Positions 1 to 8,681 are shown, counted from the first letter of the stretch. The stretch: 64,000 bases of DNA from an uncultured bacterium (GCA_905215755.1 CAJMRE010000004.1:26848-90847); one strand, 5' to 3'. Program-made: numbers and translations. The notes: generated from the letters alone by a model not told the origin.

Positions 1-1
1 A

Positions 2-571
2 TTATCGAGCAACAATCACCACATGGCGATCAGGGTCAGAACCCTCAGAATGAGTATCGACTGCATCGTTGCCACGAAGTGCAATGTGAACCAGTCGGCG
101 CTCGTAGGCATTCATGGGCGGAAGCGAAACACTCTTATGAGTGCGGATGGCACGCTCGGCAGCAGACTGAGCCATGGAGGCGACCTTATCCTGACGGCGA
201 CTCTTGTATCCCTCGACGTCCACTACAACCGGATACCTAAAGCCAAGCTTGCGGCTCACCAGCAAAGAGAACATAACCTGAAGAGCATCAAGAGTGCGAC
301 CATGACGGCCAATGAGAACGGCAAGGTCGGGAGCCGTTACATCCAAAATCAGCTCACCCTCGTCGCCCTCATACTCATCGATAGGAGAGTTGGCGGCATC
401 GAAGTGCGAAAGGATGGAACGCAGGATGGAAATCGCAACATCGGCAATGGTGTCGAGCTCCTCATCGGTCAGCTCTTCACCAGCCTTGTAGCGCTGTGCA
501 ATCTCGGGATAATCGCCCGCGACCTGCGGGGCAACCTCCTCAAGCATATCCTCGATGATCTCTTCAGACAT
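2..571 (-). CDS. khpB: KhpB/Jag-type RNA-binding protein (KH + R3H domains)
   Basis: Single-stranded nucleic-acid binding protein of the Jag/KhpB (SpoIIIJ-associated) family. A KH domain is visible in the middle with the loop motif GRHGRTLDALQ, followed by an R3H domain near the C-terminus with ERRLVH. The frame opens at a TTG at 583, but that TTG overlaps a GGAG Shine-Dalgarno lying just upstream of ATG 571, so 571 is the likely start, giving 189 residues. The stop codon is at 2-4, so the gene is complete. It is the last gene of the leftward rpmH-rnpA-yidD-yidC-khpB cluster, the classic neighbourhood beside oriC in Gram-positive bacteria. Family members bind RNA with KhpA and affect cell-wall and elongation functions. 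The N-terminal Jag-N domain seems absent or very divergent. Confidence 0.93.
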   Translation of the reverse strand: MSEEIIEDMLEEVAPQVAGDYPEIAQRYKAGEELTDEELDTIADVAISILRSILSHFDAANSPIDEYEGDEGELILDVTAPDLAVLIGRHGRTLDALQVMFSLLVSRKLGFRYPVVVDVEGYKSRRQDKVASMAQSAAERAIRTHKSVSLPPMNAYERRLVHIALRGNDAVDTHSEGSDPDRHVVIVAR

Positions 572-615
572 AACGTACTCCAAAAGTTAGGTACCTAAAT
601 AAGATTGATATCCCA

Positions 616-1386
616 CTACTTCTTCTTGTGCGGGCGCGGCTTCTTCTCTCGACGAGTGACCTCAACCTGCAGCGGCGCGTTCTTAAGACGCTCCTCCTCA
701 TCGGCCTTGGCCTTCTCGATAACCTTCTGCGTCACAAAAATCTGCTGGATAACCTGCCAAGCAGACGAGACGTCGTAGTACAGCAGAACACCAACGGGAA
801 GGCTCCAGCCCATCCAAAGCATCATGACCGTCATGACAACAGCCATCATACGCATGCTCTGAGCCTGCTGGCCGGTCTGGTTGCGCGACATATAGAGCTG
901 CGGAATCAGGGTCAGGACGGCGAACAGAATCAGGCAGACCAGCGCAGGCAGCGCAACCATAAAGCCATCGGCAAAGGAAGCGCTCGGCGTGGTGGTCAGG
1001 TCGGGCAGGATGTTGAAGAACGAGAACGTGCCGTCGTTAAAGTACTGCGGCAGGTTGCGCAGCAACGTAAACAGGGCGAACAGGATAGGCATCTGAATCA
1101 GCAGCGGCAAACAACCAGCCATCGGGTTGAACTTGTTCTCGCTGTAGAACTTCTGCATCTCCTCGGCCTGGCGCTGAGGATCGTCGGCATAGCGCTCCTG
1201 GATCTCGAGCATCTTGGGCTGCAGCACCTGCATGCGAGCCGTCGACTTGGTCGACTTGAGCATAAGCGGCGTCAGCAGCAGACGGATGATGACCACCAGA
1301 ATGATGATGGACAGGCCCCAGTCGACCGCAAAGGTCTGGATGAGCTTGAGCAGCTCGAAAAGGATGTTAACGATCCAATCCCACAT
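616..1386 (-). CDS. yidC: Membrane protein insertase YidC/Oxa1 family
   Basis: Inserts membrane proteins alone or with SecYEG. The 256-residue protein starts with a hydrophobic segment and shows the Oxa1/YidC core: an amphipathic cytoplasmic hairpin rich in charged residues, then the conserved GCLPLLIQMPILFAL segment near residues 92-106, then further membrane helices and a Lys/Arg-rich C-terminal tail for ribosome contact. There is no large extracytoplasmic P1 domain, as expected for a Gram-positive form. It lacks an obvious lipobox Cys at the N-terminus, unlike Bacillus SpoIIIJ. It lies 29 nt downstream of yidD and is probably co-transcribed with the rpmH operon. Confidence 0.95.
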   Translation of the reverse strand: MWDWIVNILFELLKLIQTFAVDWGLSIIILVVIIRLLLTPLMLKSTKSTARMQVLQPKMLEIQERYADDPQRQAEEMQKFYSENKFNPMAGCLPLLIQMPILFALFTLLRNLPQYFNDGTFSFFNILPDLTTTPSASFADGFMVALPALVCLILFAVLTLIPQLYMSRNQTGQQAQSMRMMAVVMTVMMLWMGWSLPVGVLLYYDVSSAWQVIQQIFVTQKVIEKAKADEEERLKNAPLQVEVTRREKKPRPHKKK

Positions 1387-1415
1387 GTAAGTTTTCCTCC
1401 GATAGCGAGTGCCCG

Positions 1416-1640
1416 CTAGGGCACAGGGTCATAACCGCCGACGTGCAGGGGATTGCAGCGAGCGATGCGCCTCACGGCAAGCCAGCAGCCTCTCAAAACA
1501 CCGTACTTCTCAATCGCCTGGACGGCGTATTGCGAGCACGTTGGGTAATAAATGCAGGCGTCAGGCAATAAGGGCGAAATAACCTGTTGATATATGCGAA
1601 TAGGAGCGATGGCAACACGTCGCAAAACGTGATTGCTCAT
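1416..1640 (-). CDS. yidD: Membrane protein insertion efficiency factor YidD
   Basis: Small 74-residue membrane-associated protein thought to assist YidC-dependent insertion. It shows the family pattern YQQVISPLLP, then CIYYPTCSQYA, KYG, and a C-terminal RC.P..GG.DPVP, including the three conserved Cys residues. Its start codon overlaps the rnpA stop by 4 nt, so the two are translationally coupled. Position between rnpA and yidC is the standard arrangement. Confidence 0.95.
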   Translation of the reverse strand: MSNHVLRRVAIAPIRIYQQVISPLLPDACIYYPTCSQYAVQAIEKYGVLRGCWLAVRRIARCNPLHVGGYDPVP

Positions 1641-1975
1641 CGCTCCTCCCCGGCAACGCCGGCGCGTTTCATAAGCGAACGCAATGCATTGTCCATCTCC
1701 TGCGGCGAGGAAACCCTCGTCTTGGGAGTTGCGAACAAGATGATGTCATAACCCGCAACGGGAAATCCACAGCTGCGGGCGGCCTCGCGCATCACACGCT
1801 TAGAACGGTTGCGCACGACAGCACAACCGAGCCGTTTAGCACCAACGAAGGCGACCCTTCCGGAGTCGCCTTCGCCAACCGATTCACATATGGTCATTCG
1901 AATCAGAGGGTGATTGAAACGACGCCCCTGACTGAACACATGCTCGAAATCTTGCCGAGACTTAATAGTCTTCAT
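1637..1975 (-). CDS. rnpA: Ribonuclease P protein component
   Basis: Protein subunit of RNase P, which matures the 5' ends of tRNAs with the RnpB RNA (not in this window). The 112-residue protein has the N-terminal F..V...G.R......L segment that contacts pre-tRNA leader and the RNR signature region around GAKRLGCAVVRNRSKR (roughly residues 55-70), which binds P RNA. It follows rpmH by 20 nt in the same direction, the universal bacterial order. Confidence 0.96.
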   Translation of the reverse strand: MKTIKSRQDFEHVFSQGRRFNHPLIRMTICESVGEGDSGRVAFVGAKRLGCAVVRNRSKRVMREAARSCGFPVAGYDIILFATPKTRVSSPQEMDNALRSLMKRAGVAGEER

Positions 1976-1995
1976 GCGAGATGTGTGTATCGCTG

Positions 1996-2130
1996 CTAGA
2001 CAGTGAGACGCTTGCGGCCCTTGGCGCGACGACGGGCGAGCACGGCACGACCACCCTTAGTGGCCATACGGGCACGGAAGCCATGGGTCTTGGCACGCTT
2101 ACGCTTATTAGGCTGATACGTACGCTTCAT
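1996..2130 (-). CDS. rpmH: 50S ribosomal protein L34
   Basis: Very basic 44-residue large-subunit protein beginning MKRTYQPNKRKRAKTHGFR. A longer in-frame opening exists up to 2190, but the L34 start at 2130 is preceded by a strong AGGAGG Shine-Dalgarno, so it is chosen. It is the first gene of the leftward operon leaving oriC and has a good promoter about 70 nt upstream of its start codon (see 2203-2232). Confidence 0.97.
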   Translation of the reverse strand: MKRTYQPNKRKRAKTHGFRARMATKGGRAVLARRRAKGRKRLTV

Positions 2131-2202
2131 CTTAAGTTCCTCCTGCTGCATTTCGAGTGTCCGCGGGGGCGCGGACGCAGATATAGACACGTGAGCTTGA
2201 AG

Positions 2203-2232
2203 ATTGTAGGGAAATCAATGTTCAAATGTCAA
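2203..2232 (-). promoter_or_regulatory. Sigma-70-type promoter of the rpmH operon
   Basis: On the minus strand a perfect -35 TTGACA (2232-2227) and -10 TACAAT (2208-2203) are separated by 18 nt. Transcription would start near 2196 and read into rpmH. This is the best promoter match in the window. Confidence 0.8.
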
Positions 2233-2475
2233 GAAATCAAAGGTAAAAGGTTGCGCAGTTCACACGGTTCCCCCATAAGCCGAGCTCGATTTAGCGGTGC
2301 ATGGCAACTTTTCACGATATTTCATCGAGTTTTCAACAGGTCATGTTGGCAATGTTGAGAACTTTTCGTCCGTTTTCCAAAGTTTTCAACAGGTTTTGAA
2401 AAGTTGTCGAAAGATGAGAAACATTGCACGGTGAGCTACTATTTGTTCGAAACCTTTTGAAAGATTGCGAGCGGC
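2233..2475. other. Putative origin of replication (left part), DnaA-box-like cluster
   Basis: Non-coding AT-richer stretch between divergent rpmH and the rightward dnaA side. It carries two exact copies of GTTTTCAACAGG (2329-2340 and 2382-2393) plus weaker relatives (GTTGAGAAC near 2355, GTTTTCCAAAG near 2372) and AGTTGTCGAAAG near 2402. TTTTCAACA matches the DnaA box TTATCCACA at 7 of 9 positions. The same 12-mer recurs inverted after dnaA at 5582. Position and strand switch support oriC; box function is inferred. Confidence 0.65.
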
Positions 2476-3828
2476 ATGTCTGACGACTTTTACACCATGG
2501 TCGATTCCGGAGACCCGGCACCCGACAACGAGCACATCACCGGCGTGCGCGAAGAGCGTGAGGAAGGCGAGCAGACGACCACGCAGGCGCCAAAAGCCAT
2601 GTACGCCGCGCGCATCGCCGTCTATGACGACATGCTGTCGACACCGCGTGTGATCGTCATTGATCCGCAAGATGTCCGCACGTATTTGGAAGAGACGACC
2701 AACACCGTCTACCAGTGCATGAAAGAACAAGGTGGCCATATCTCGCTCATGGTCATCCGCGAGATTGTCGAAAACTTTATCCACGCGCACTTTGCCGAGC
2801 CCATCATCTCGGTTCTGGACGGCGGAGACACCATCCGCTTTGCTGATCAAGGACCCGGCATCGACGACAAGGAGCGCGCTTTCGACTTTGGCGTTACCAG
2901 CGCAAACAGCAAGATGAAGCGCTATATCCGTGGAACCGGAGCAGGGTTTCCCATGGTGCAGGAGTATTTGGAAAACGCCGGCGGGGCCGTGTCCATCGAG
3001 GACAACATGGGCAACGGCACCGTGGTTACGGTAAGCCTGGATCCTAAACGCGTGCAGGAAATCGAACGCGCCGGCGGGCGCGGTGCTGCCGTGCGGCCCG
3101 AGACGGAGCAGCCCGCATATCCCCTGCCGGGAGCTTTTGCGCAGCAGCCCATGGCAACGCAACAGATGCAGCCCCGCGTGGGACAGATGCAGCAGCCCGG
3201 AATGCTTCCTACACAAGAGTCCCAGGCGGCGTCGATGTCGATGCCGCCAAACGTGCCAGAGACCATGCCGCTGGCGGATCAGGATGCAGCAGCAATGCAG
3301 CAGGCGACGGGGGCACCGGGTGGCCAGCAAATGGGATATCAGCCGTACCAACAGGGATATCCATATCAGCAGATGCCGCCACTGGGGTATGGCCAGCAGT
3401 TCCCACAGCAGTACCAGCAGGGATATCAGCAGCCGTACCAGCAGATGCCGCAGCAGCAGTACAACCCCTGGGCCCAGCAGATGACTCCGCAGCCTTACCA
3501 ACAGTGGCCTCAAAGTTTTCAACAGCAAATGCCGCCGATGCAGAGTTCTCAACAATCAGCAGCTCAAATGATGTATCCTAATGCAGCAAATCAGTATGCG
3601 CAGCCACAGCCGGACGTGTTCGTAAGCGATCGCGGCAACGCCGCGCTGGGCTATCTGGCGCAAAATCAAGCGTGCGGTGCAACCGATCTGGCGAGGGCGT
3701 TTGGAAACTCGGCCCCCACTTGGTCACGCACGCTCAATGACTTGGCGCAGGCCGGCTTGGTCATCAAGCATGGCCAGAAATACCATCTGACCGAACTCGG
3801 CGCCGCTCGCGTGCGAGCTCAGAGCTAA
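2476..3828 (+). CDS. GHKL ATPase with Q/P/Y-rich linker and C-terminal winged helix
   Basis: 450-residue protein of unknown function encoded between the origin and dnaA. Residues about 70-195 form a GHKL (HATPase_c) ATP-binding fold: N-box EIVENFIHAHF, G1 box DQGPGI, G2 box GTGAGFPMV and a final NGT before a beta strand. No phospho-acceptor His (DHp) domain or sensor precedes it, so it is closer to an anti-sigma/SpoIIAB-like or chaperone-type ATPase than to a normal histidine kinase. Residues about 205-375 are low-complexity, very rich in Gln, Pro, Tyr and Met, resembling a prion-like domain. Residues about 380-450 look like a MarR-type winged helix. It is followed after 15 nt by dnaA and likely co-transcribed. 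I believe homologues sit here in other Coriobacteriia. A role in origin control is inference only. Confidence 0.85.
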   Translation: MSDDFYTMVDSGDPAPDNEHITGVREEREEGEQTTTQAPKAMYAARIAVYDDMLSTPRVIVIDPQDVRTYLEETTNTVYQCMKEQGGHISLMVIREIVENFIHAHFAEPIISVLDGGDTIRFADQGPGIDDKERAFDFGVTSANSKMKRYIRGTGAGFPMVQEYLENAGGAVSIEDNMGNGTVVTVSLDPKRVQEIERAGGRGAAVRPETEQPAYPLPGAFAQQPMATQQMQPRVGQMQQPGMLPTQESQAASMSMPPNVPETMPLADQDAAAMQQATGAPGGQQMGYQPYQQGYPYQQMPPLGYGQQFPQQYQQGYQQPYQQMPQQQYNPWAQQMTPQPYQQWPQSFQQQMPPMQSSQQSAAQMMYPNAANQYAQPQPDVFVSDRGNAALGYLAQNQACGATDLARAFGNSAPTWSRTLNDLAQAGLVIKHGQKYHLTELGAARVRAQS

Positions 3829-3843
3829 AGAACGGGAGAGACA

Positions 3844-5568
3844 GTGGACGAGGAAGCAAGCATCATCCTGGGGGATGCCATCGCCTTTTGCCAGCGCGAC
3901 GGCCAAGATGCACGCCTCATCAACATGCTGGGGCAATCGCGCGCCATAAGCCTGACCGAAGATACGCTCACGATCGAGGCCCCCTCGCGCTTTGCCATCG
4001 CGCAGCTCAAAAAGCATCAGCCGACTATTGAGGCCTATCTGGAAGAAATCGCCTTTGCTCCGATCGCGCTCGACATCGTGGCACCGCAAGGCGCAACGGC
4101 CGAATCTGCTGCCGCGACGGTGCCCGCCACGGCTCCCGCTGCTTCCCCTGCGGCGCCAGCCTCCGCAGGCGACGTGCCGACAATCGAGCACCAGCACGGC
4201 GATGTTTCCCGTGAAACCATGGCACCGTTGCCGACCGCCGCTGCGACGTCAACGAACGCACCCGTCACGCACATGCCCATCGCTCATGACGCAGCGGCGG
4301 GCGCGGATTCGGGCATTGCAATCAAGAACACGCTCTCGGCCGATGATTTTCGTCGCATGATGAACCAGATGAAGGGCGGAGCGCCGACTAAGTCCACGCA
4401 AGCCGCGACCCCCGCTTCACCCATGCCAGCACCGACCGTGCCGGCCGAGCAAAATACGGATGGAGCCCCACTCGCCGCGAACTCAAAATTTACCTTTGAG
4501 AACTTTGTCTACGGCCCCGAGAACAGCCATGCCTATCGCTCGGCACTCAAGTTTGCCGCCCTCGCGGACGAGCGCGGCACGTGCACATCACTGTTCATCT
4601 ACGGCAAATCGGGCCTGGGCAAGACCCACCTGTTGCTCGCTATCAAAAATGAGCTCGCCGAGAAGTCGCCCGAGATCAAGGTCAAGTATGCCAACTCCCA
4701 GGCATATCTGGACGACCTGATGACCGAGTTCGACCGCCAAAAGAAGAGCAACGCCCCCATCATGCAGGCGTACCACGGCGTGGACGTGCTCATCATCGAT
4801 GACATCCAAAACATCATCGGCAAGCGCGCGAGCGTGGACTACTTTTTCCAGCTCATGGACGAGTTCATCCGCAACAACAAGAAGGTCGTCATCGCGGCAG
4901 ACCGCGCCCCCAAGGACCTGAGCATGGACGAGCGTCTGACCAGCCGCTTCAACGCCGGCATGCTCTGCCTGGTCGCAGAGCCCAGCTACGAGATGAAATA
5001 CAAGATCTTGCAGCGCTATTACGAGAACACCATCGTCGCCGCTCCCGAGGCAGGCGACGACTCACTGCTGGCGGCCTACGGGGGCGACGGCGGGCACCTG
5101 ACCGATGAGCACTTTAAGCACATGGCAGAGGTGTCGGGCACCAACATCCGCGAACTCGAGAGCTTCTGCGAGCGCTGCGCCGGCGAGGCGGGCGACCGCG
5201 AGCGCGAGGGCGGGGAGCTCACCTTTGACGATATCGACGCCATCGCCAGCCAGTACTTCGACACATCGGCCAAAAAGATCAACGTGCAAACGGTTCAGTC
5301 CGTCATCGAAGAGCAGTACGGCGTGACGCACGAGGAGCTCATCGGCCCGCGTCGCAACGCCAATATCGCCAAAGCACGCCACATTGCCATCTATCTGGCC
5401 ATCGAAATGTGCGAGATGACGACCACGTCGGTGGGCGCCGAATTTGGCAACCGCAACCACTCGACCGTCAGCACGAGTTACAAAAAGGTCCAGAAGATGA
5501 TCCAGGAAGACCGCACCGTCACCGAAGACCTCAAGTCGCTGCGCGATAAAATTACACTGCGCTCGTAG
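3844..5568 (+). CDS. dnaA: Chromosomal replication initiator DnaA
   Basis: AAA+ initiator that binds DnaA boxes, melts oriC and helps load helicase. The start is GTG at 3844 with GGGAGAG upstream. Domain I spans about residues 1-90. Domain II is an unusually long Ala/Pro/Thr-rich linker to about residue 205. The AAA+ domain has Walker A GKSGLGKT near residue 254 and Walker B VLIIDDIQ. Domain IV carries the DNA-binding signature GAEFGNRNHSTV near the C-terminus. Length 574 residues exceeds the usual 450-ish because of domain II. It is flanked by origin-like repeats on both sides, which suggests autoregulation through DnaA boxes. Confidence 0.98.
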   Translation: MDEEASIILGDAIAFCQRDGQDARLINMLGQSRAISLTEDTLTIEAPSRFAIAQLKKHQPTIEAYLEEIAFAPIALDIVAPQGATAESAAATVPATAPAASPAAPASAGDVPTIEHQHGDVSRETMAPLPTAAATSTNAPVTHMPIAHDAAAGADSGIAIKNTLSADDFRRMMNQMKGGAPTKSTQAATPASPMPAPTVPAEQNTDGAPLAANSKFTFENFVYGPENSHAYRSALKFAALADERGTCTSLFIYGKSGLGKTHLLLAIKNELAEKSPEIKVKYANSQAYLDDLMTEFDRQKKSNAPIMQAYHGVDVLIIDDIQNIIGKRASVDYFFQLMDEFIRNNKKVVIAADRAPKDLSMDERLTSRFNAGMLCLVAEPSYEMKYKILQRYYENTIVAAPEAGDDSLLAAYGGDGGHLTDEHFKHMAEVSGTNIRELESFCERCAGEAGDREREGGELTFDDIDAIASQYFDTSAKKINVQTVQSVIEEQYGVTHEELIGPRRNANIAKARHIAIYLAIEMCEMTTTSVGAEFGNRNHSTVSTSYKKVQKMIQEDRTVTEDLKSLRDKITLRS

Positions 5569-5806
5569 GGAAATAGAGACACCTGTTGAAAACTTGTCGA
5601 AACCACGGGCATAAGGTGTCTAAAACCCAACCCGCGGTGATGAAAAGTTTTGCGCAGGTTTTGAACGTGGAAAACCACCCCTGTTGCACACAGGTTGCTG
5701 TCGATTCTCTTTCTGGGTCTGACCTGCGTCTTTGGGAGTAATCAACAGTTTCGTCAGTGCTATTACTATTATTAAGATATTTATATCTATAGAAAGGTAT
5801 TAAAAG
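5569..5806. other. Putative origin of replication (right part) with AT-rich unwinding region
   Basis: The dnaA-dnaN spacer holds an inverted copy of the left-side 12-mer, CCTGTTGAAAAC at 5582-5593, followed by CTTGTCGAAA. Further box-like words are CTGTTGCACACAGG near 5680 and AATCAACAG near 5740. Next comes an AT-only-like tract at about 5758-5795 (TATTACTATTATTAAG...). On the minus strand this tract reads as successive TAA/TAG triplets, resembling a DnaA-trio unwinding element. The tract ends about 12 nt before the dnaN start. The arrangement resembles the bipartite oriC of Bacillus. Confidence 0.55.
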
Positions 5807-6910
5807 ATGAAGTTCACCGTCAGCCAGAGCTCGCTTACACAAGCCATCGGCGTCGTTATGAAGGGTGTCGCTTCGGCATCCACCCTTCCCATCCTGTCGG
5901 GCGTGCTCGTCAAGGCGCAAGACGGCATCTTGGAATTCCAGACCTCTAACTACACTATCTCGATCCGTCATCGCATTGCGGCGCATGTCGAAGAAGAGGG
6001 CGAGATGGTTATCCCCTGCAAGATGCTCTCCAATATCACCAAGACCCTTCCCGATGCCCCGGTCACCTTTGAGCTGTCCGAGCGCCAGGTGCTGATTGGT
6101 TGCGAGAAGAGCTCGTTCCGCCTGAACACGCTCGATGCCAATGACTTCCCCGAGTTTCCGGCCTATGCCATCGAGAGTGCCGTGGAGCTGCCGACCGATA
6201 TCTTGTCCGAAATGGTCGGCCGCGTGTGGCGCGTCACCTCGACCGACAAGGCCCGCCCCATCCTGGGTGGCGTGCACATGAAGGTCGAGAACAACACCGT
6301 TCGCTTGGTGGCGACCGATTCCTTCCGCTTGGCCGTGTGCGATACGCAGGTCGAGACCTCGACCCTCGAGGGTTCCTTTGAGCTCAACGTTCCGGCCGAC
6401 GCCTTTAACGACGCGCTGAACATCATGGCCAGCCAGGCGACCATCATGATCGGGGCTACCGACACCCAGGTCGTCTTCGAGGCCGGCAACACCACCTACG
6501 TGTCGCGCCGCATCGAGGGCGTGTACCCCAACTACAAGCAGCTCATCCCCGATTCGTGCGTGACGAGCGTCAAGATCGACGTCGCCGCCTTTAACGCCGC
6601 CCTCAAGCGCGTGGCCGTTATCGCGAGCGCCAACCCCGCTGTCAAGTTCGAGATCGATGTCGAGAACGGGCAGATGGGCCTGTCCTCCATTTCCAATGAC
6701 CAGGACCTTGCGCAGGAGACAATCGATGTCGAGGCCGAGGGCGAGTCGGGCACCATCGCCTTCAACTACCACTACATCTTCGGGTGCCTCAATGCCCTGT
6801 CCAAGGAGAAGGAGATCACGCTGGAGCTCAAGAGCTACTCGCAGGCGGGCATCTTCAAGTCCTACGACAAGATCAACTACCTGTACCTGGTCATGCCGGT
6901 CCGCATCTAG
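5807..6910 (+). CDS. dnaN: DNA polymerase III subunit beta (sliding clamp)
   Basis: Ring-forming processivity clamp. The 367-residue protein shows the three repeated clamp folds, beginning MKFTVSQSSL and ending with LYLVMPVRI, the expected C-terminal strand of the peptide-binding domain (usual end is MPxR[IL]). Length is typical. It has an AGAAAGG Shine-Dalgarno. Next gene recF follows after 9 nt, so dnaN-recF form one operon. Confidence 0.97.
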   Translation: MKFTVSQSSLTQAIGVVMKGVASASTLPILSGVLVKAQDGILEFQTSNYTISIRHRIAAHVEEEGEMVIPCKMLSNITKTLPDAPVTFELSERQVLIGCEKSSFRLNTLDANDFPEFPAYAIESAVELPTDILSEMVGRVWRVTSTDKARPILGGVHMKVENNTVRLVATDSFRLAVCDTQVETSTLEGSFELNVPADAFNDALNIMASQATIMIGATDTQVVFEAGNTTYVSRRIEGVYPNYKQLIPDSCVTSVKIDVAAFNAALKRVAVIASANPAVKFEIDVENGQMGLSSISNDQDLAQETIDVEAEGESGTIAFNYHYIFGCLNALSKEKEITLELKSYSQAGIFKSYDKINYLYLVMPVRI

Positions 6911-6919
6911 CGCTGCGCC

Positions 6920-8026
6920 ATGACCATGTTCGCCCGCGATCTTTCCGTCGCGCACTACCGCAGCTTCGATAGCTATCGCCTTGCTCTGGACGAGGGCGTG
7001 ACGATACTTGCGGGACCCAATGCGGCGGGAAAGACCAATCTCATAGAGGCGCTGCAGCTGCTGACGAGCGGCGCCTCGTTTAGGCATCCGACCGCAGCCG
7101 AGCTCGTCCATGACGGCGTGGGCTCGTGCAAGGTCGAGCTGAGGCTCGAGGGCGACGGCCGCGTGCTTGATATGGGATTGAGCGCGGAGGACGGTAAGCG
7201 CTCGTTTAGCCGCAACGGCAAGAGATGCTCTGCCGCCGGTGTGCGCGGGGTCCTGCCGAGCGTGCTGTTTTGCCCCGACCATCTGGACATGGTTAAGCGA
7301 GGCGCCAGTGTGCGCCGTGCTGCCCTCGATGACTTTGGCATGCAACTGAGCGCACGCTATGCCGATCTTGCGAGCACCTATGGGCGCTGCGTGACCCAGC
7401 GTAACGCCTTGCTCAAGGAGGCCTGGTGCTGCCGCGAGATGCTCGGCGCGTGGAACGATTCGATTGCCCGCGCGGGCTCGGCCCTGCTCGTGCACCGGTT
7501 GGCCCTGCTCGACCGGCTGGCGGGCCATGTGCACACTGCCTACGGGCAAGTGGCGTCCGGCGAGTCCGCCAACGTGACCTATACGTCCACGCTGGGGGAT
7601 TTGCCCCAGGTCGAGGATCGCGAAGAGCTGAAGGGCTGGGCGTACGGGCGCATGCTGGCTGTCCTTGATGAGCACGCCGACGAGGAAATTCGCCGCGGCG
7701 TGACGTTGGTGGGACCGCATCGCGATGAGATTGAGTTTACCGTGGCGGGTCGTTCCGCTCGTTCGTTTGCCAGCCAAGGTCAGCAGCGGACGTTGGTTTT
7801 GGCCTGGAAGGTGGCGGAGGTGGCCGTGGCTCGCGATGTCCTGGGCACCGCCCCATTGCTGCTTTTGGACGACGTGATGAGCGAACTCGACGGCGAGCGC
7901 CGCGGTGCTTTCCTGCGGCTGATCGGCGATGATATCCAGACAGTCATAACCACGACCAACCTGGGGTACTTTACCGATGATCTGCTTGATCGAGCCAAGG
8001 TGGTGAGCATGGGTGAGACGTGCTAA
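6920..8026 (+). CDS. recF: DNA replication and repair protein RecF
   Basis: SMC-like ATPase that helps load RecA at gaps. Walker A GPNAAGKTN lies near residues 32-40, and the C-terminal part has the ABC-type signature region (FASQGQQRTL) and Walker B LLLLDDVMSELD. At 368 residues it has normal length. Two nearby starts (ATG 6920 and ATG 6926) are possible. It overlaps the following DciA-like gene by 14 nt. Confidence 0.96.
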   Translation: MTMFARDLSVAHYRSFDSYRLALDEGVTILAGPNAAGKTNLIEALQLLTSGASFRHPTAAELVHDGVGSCKVELRLEGDGRVLDMGLSAEDGKRSFSRNGKRCSAAGVRGVLPSVLFCPDHLDMVKRGASVRRAALDDFGMQLSARYADLASTYGRCVTQRNALLKEAWCCREMLGAWNDSIARAGSALLVHRLALLDRLAGHVHTAYGQVASGESANVTYTSTLGDLPQVEDREELKGWAYGRMLAVLDEHADEEIRRGVTLVGPHRDEIEFTVAGRSARSFASQGQQRTLVLAWKVAEVAVARDVLGTAPLLLLDDVMSELDGERRGAFLRLIGDDIQTVITTTNLGYFTDDLLDRAKVVSMGETC

Positions 8027-8576
8027 TTACGAGCGCGAGAGCGAAACGGTCGCCTTCAGTGGGTTTTTGAACGCAGAGCGCCAGCGCATCCTGGCCGCCG
8101 CGACACCTGAGCGCCGCGCGCAGATGGAGGCTGCAGAGGAATCTCGTGCGGTCTATCGCGCGTGGAATGCGGTGTGCTCGGGCACGCGCGAGGGGCGGCA
8201 TGTGACGGGTCTGCGCTACCTGCCCGAGTCCAATGAGCTGCTGGTATATCTCGACTCGCCCTCGTGGACGCAGGAAATGACGCTGTTGCGCGAGATCATC
8301 CGCGCGCGCATGGAGCGCGCCGGTGCGCATGTGGACGGCCTGGTGTTCAAAACCACCGCGCCCGGTCACACGCCACCCGCCGCCAAGGAGCGCCTGCGCC
8401 CGGCGACGACCGAGCGCCCGCCGGCCCCGCACGCCTACCTAAGCGAGGCCGAGCGCACCGAGATCGAGCGCCAAGTGGCACCCATCGAGGACCAAAAACT
8501 GCGCGAGGCCCTCGAGAACGCCATGAGAGCCAGTGCCGAGTGGGCCAAGGGCGTGCAAAGCAAAAAAGAGCCTTAA
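8013..8576 (+). CDS. DciA-like DUF721 protein, putative helicase loader/operator
   Basis: 187-residue protein starting at a GTG inside the recF end (14-nt overlap, so translationally coupled). The central part (about residues 45-110, from VYRAWNAVCSG to TLLREIIRARM) matches the DUF721/DciA fold found between recF and gyrB in Actinobacteria. DciA proteins interact with the replicative helicase DnaB, and no dnaC-type loader is seen in the window. The C-terminal third is charged and Pro/Arg-rich, likely disordered. The DciA function is inferred from family and position; sequence identity to studied members seems modest. Confidence 0.75.
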   Translation: MRRANYERESETVAFSGFLNAERQRILAAATPERRAQMEAAEESRAVYRAWNAVCSGTREGRHVTGLRYLPESNELLVYLDSPSWTQEMTLLREIIRARMERAGAHVDGLVFKTTAPGHTPPAAKERLRPATTERPPAPHAYLSEAERTEIERQVAPIEDQKLREALENAMRASAEWAKGVQSKKEP

Positions 8577-8603
8577 ATCGCATCTGGTGGCCTTGTAGAG
8601 CCA

Positions 8604-8632
8604 AATACCCTCGTTCCCGAGGGTATTTTTTT
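8604..8632 (+). terminator. Rho-independent terminator after dnaA-dnaN-recF-dciA
   Basis: Stem AATACCCTCG / CGAGGGTATT (8604-8613 and 8618-8627) with TTCC loop, followed by a T run. Confidence 0.9.
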
Positions 8633-8681
8633 ACGATAAACTAGTAAGGCTGTACACATTTTCTTGACTGAAGGAGGACGT

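Noticed and set aside
5552..7777. 741-codon minus-strand frame across dnaN and recF
   Set aside because: Antisense shadow; the plus strand encodes DnaN and RecF with all expected motifs.
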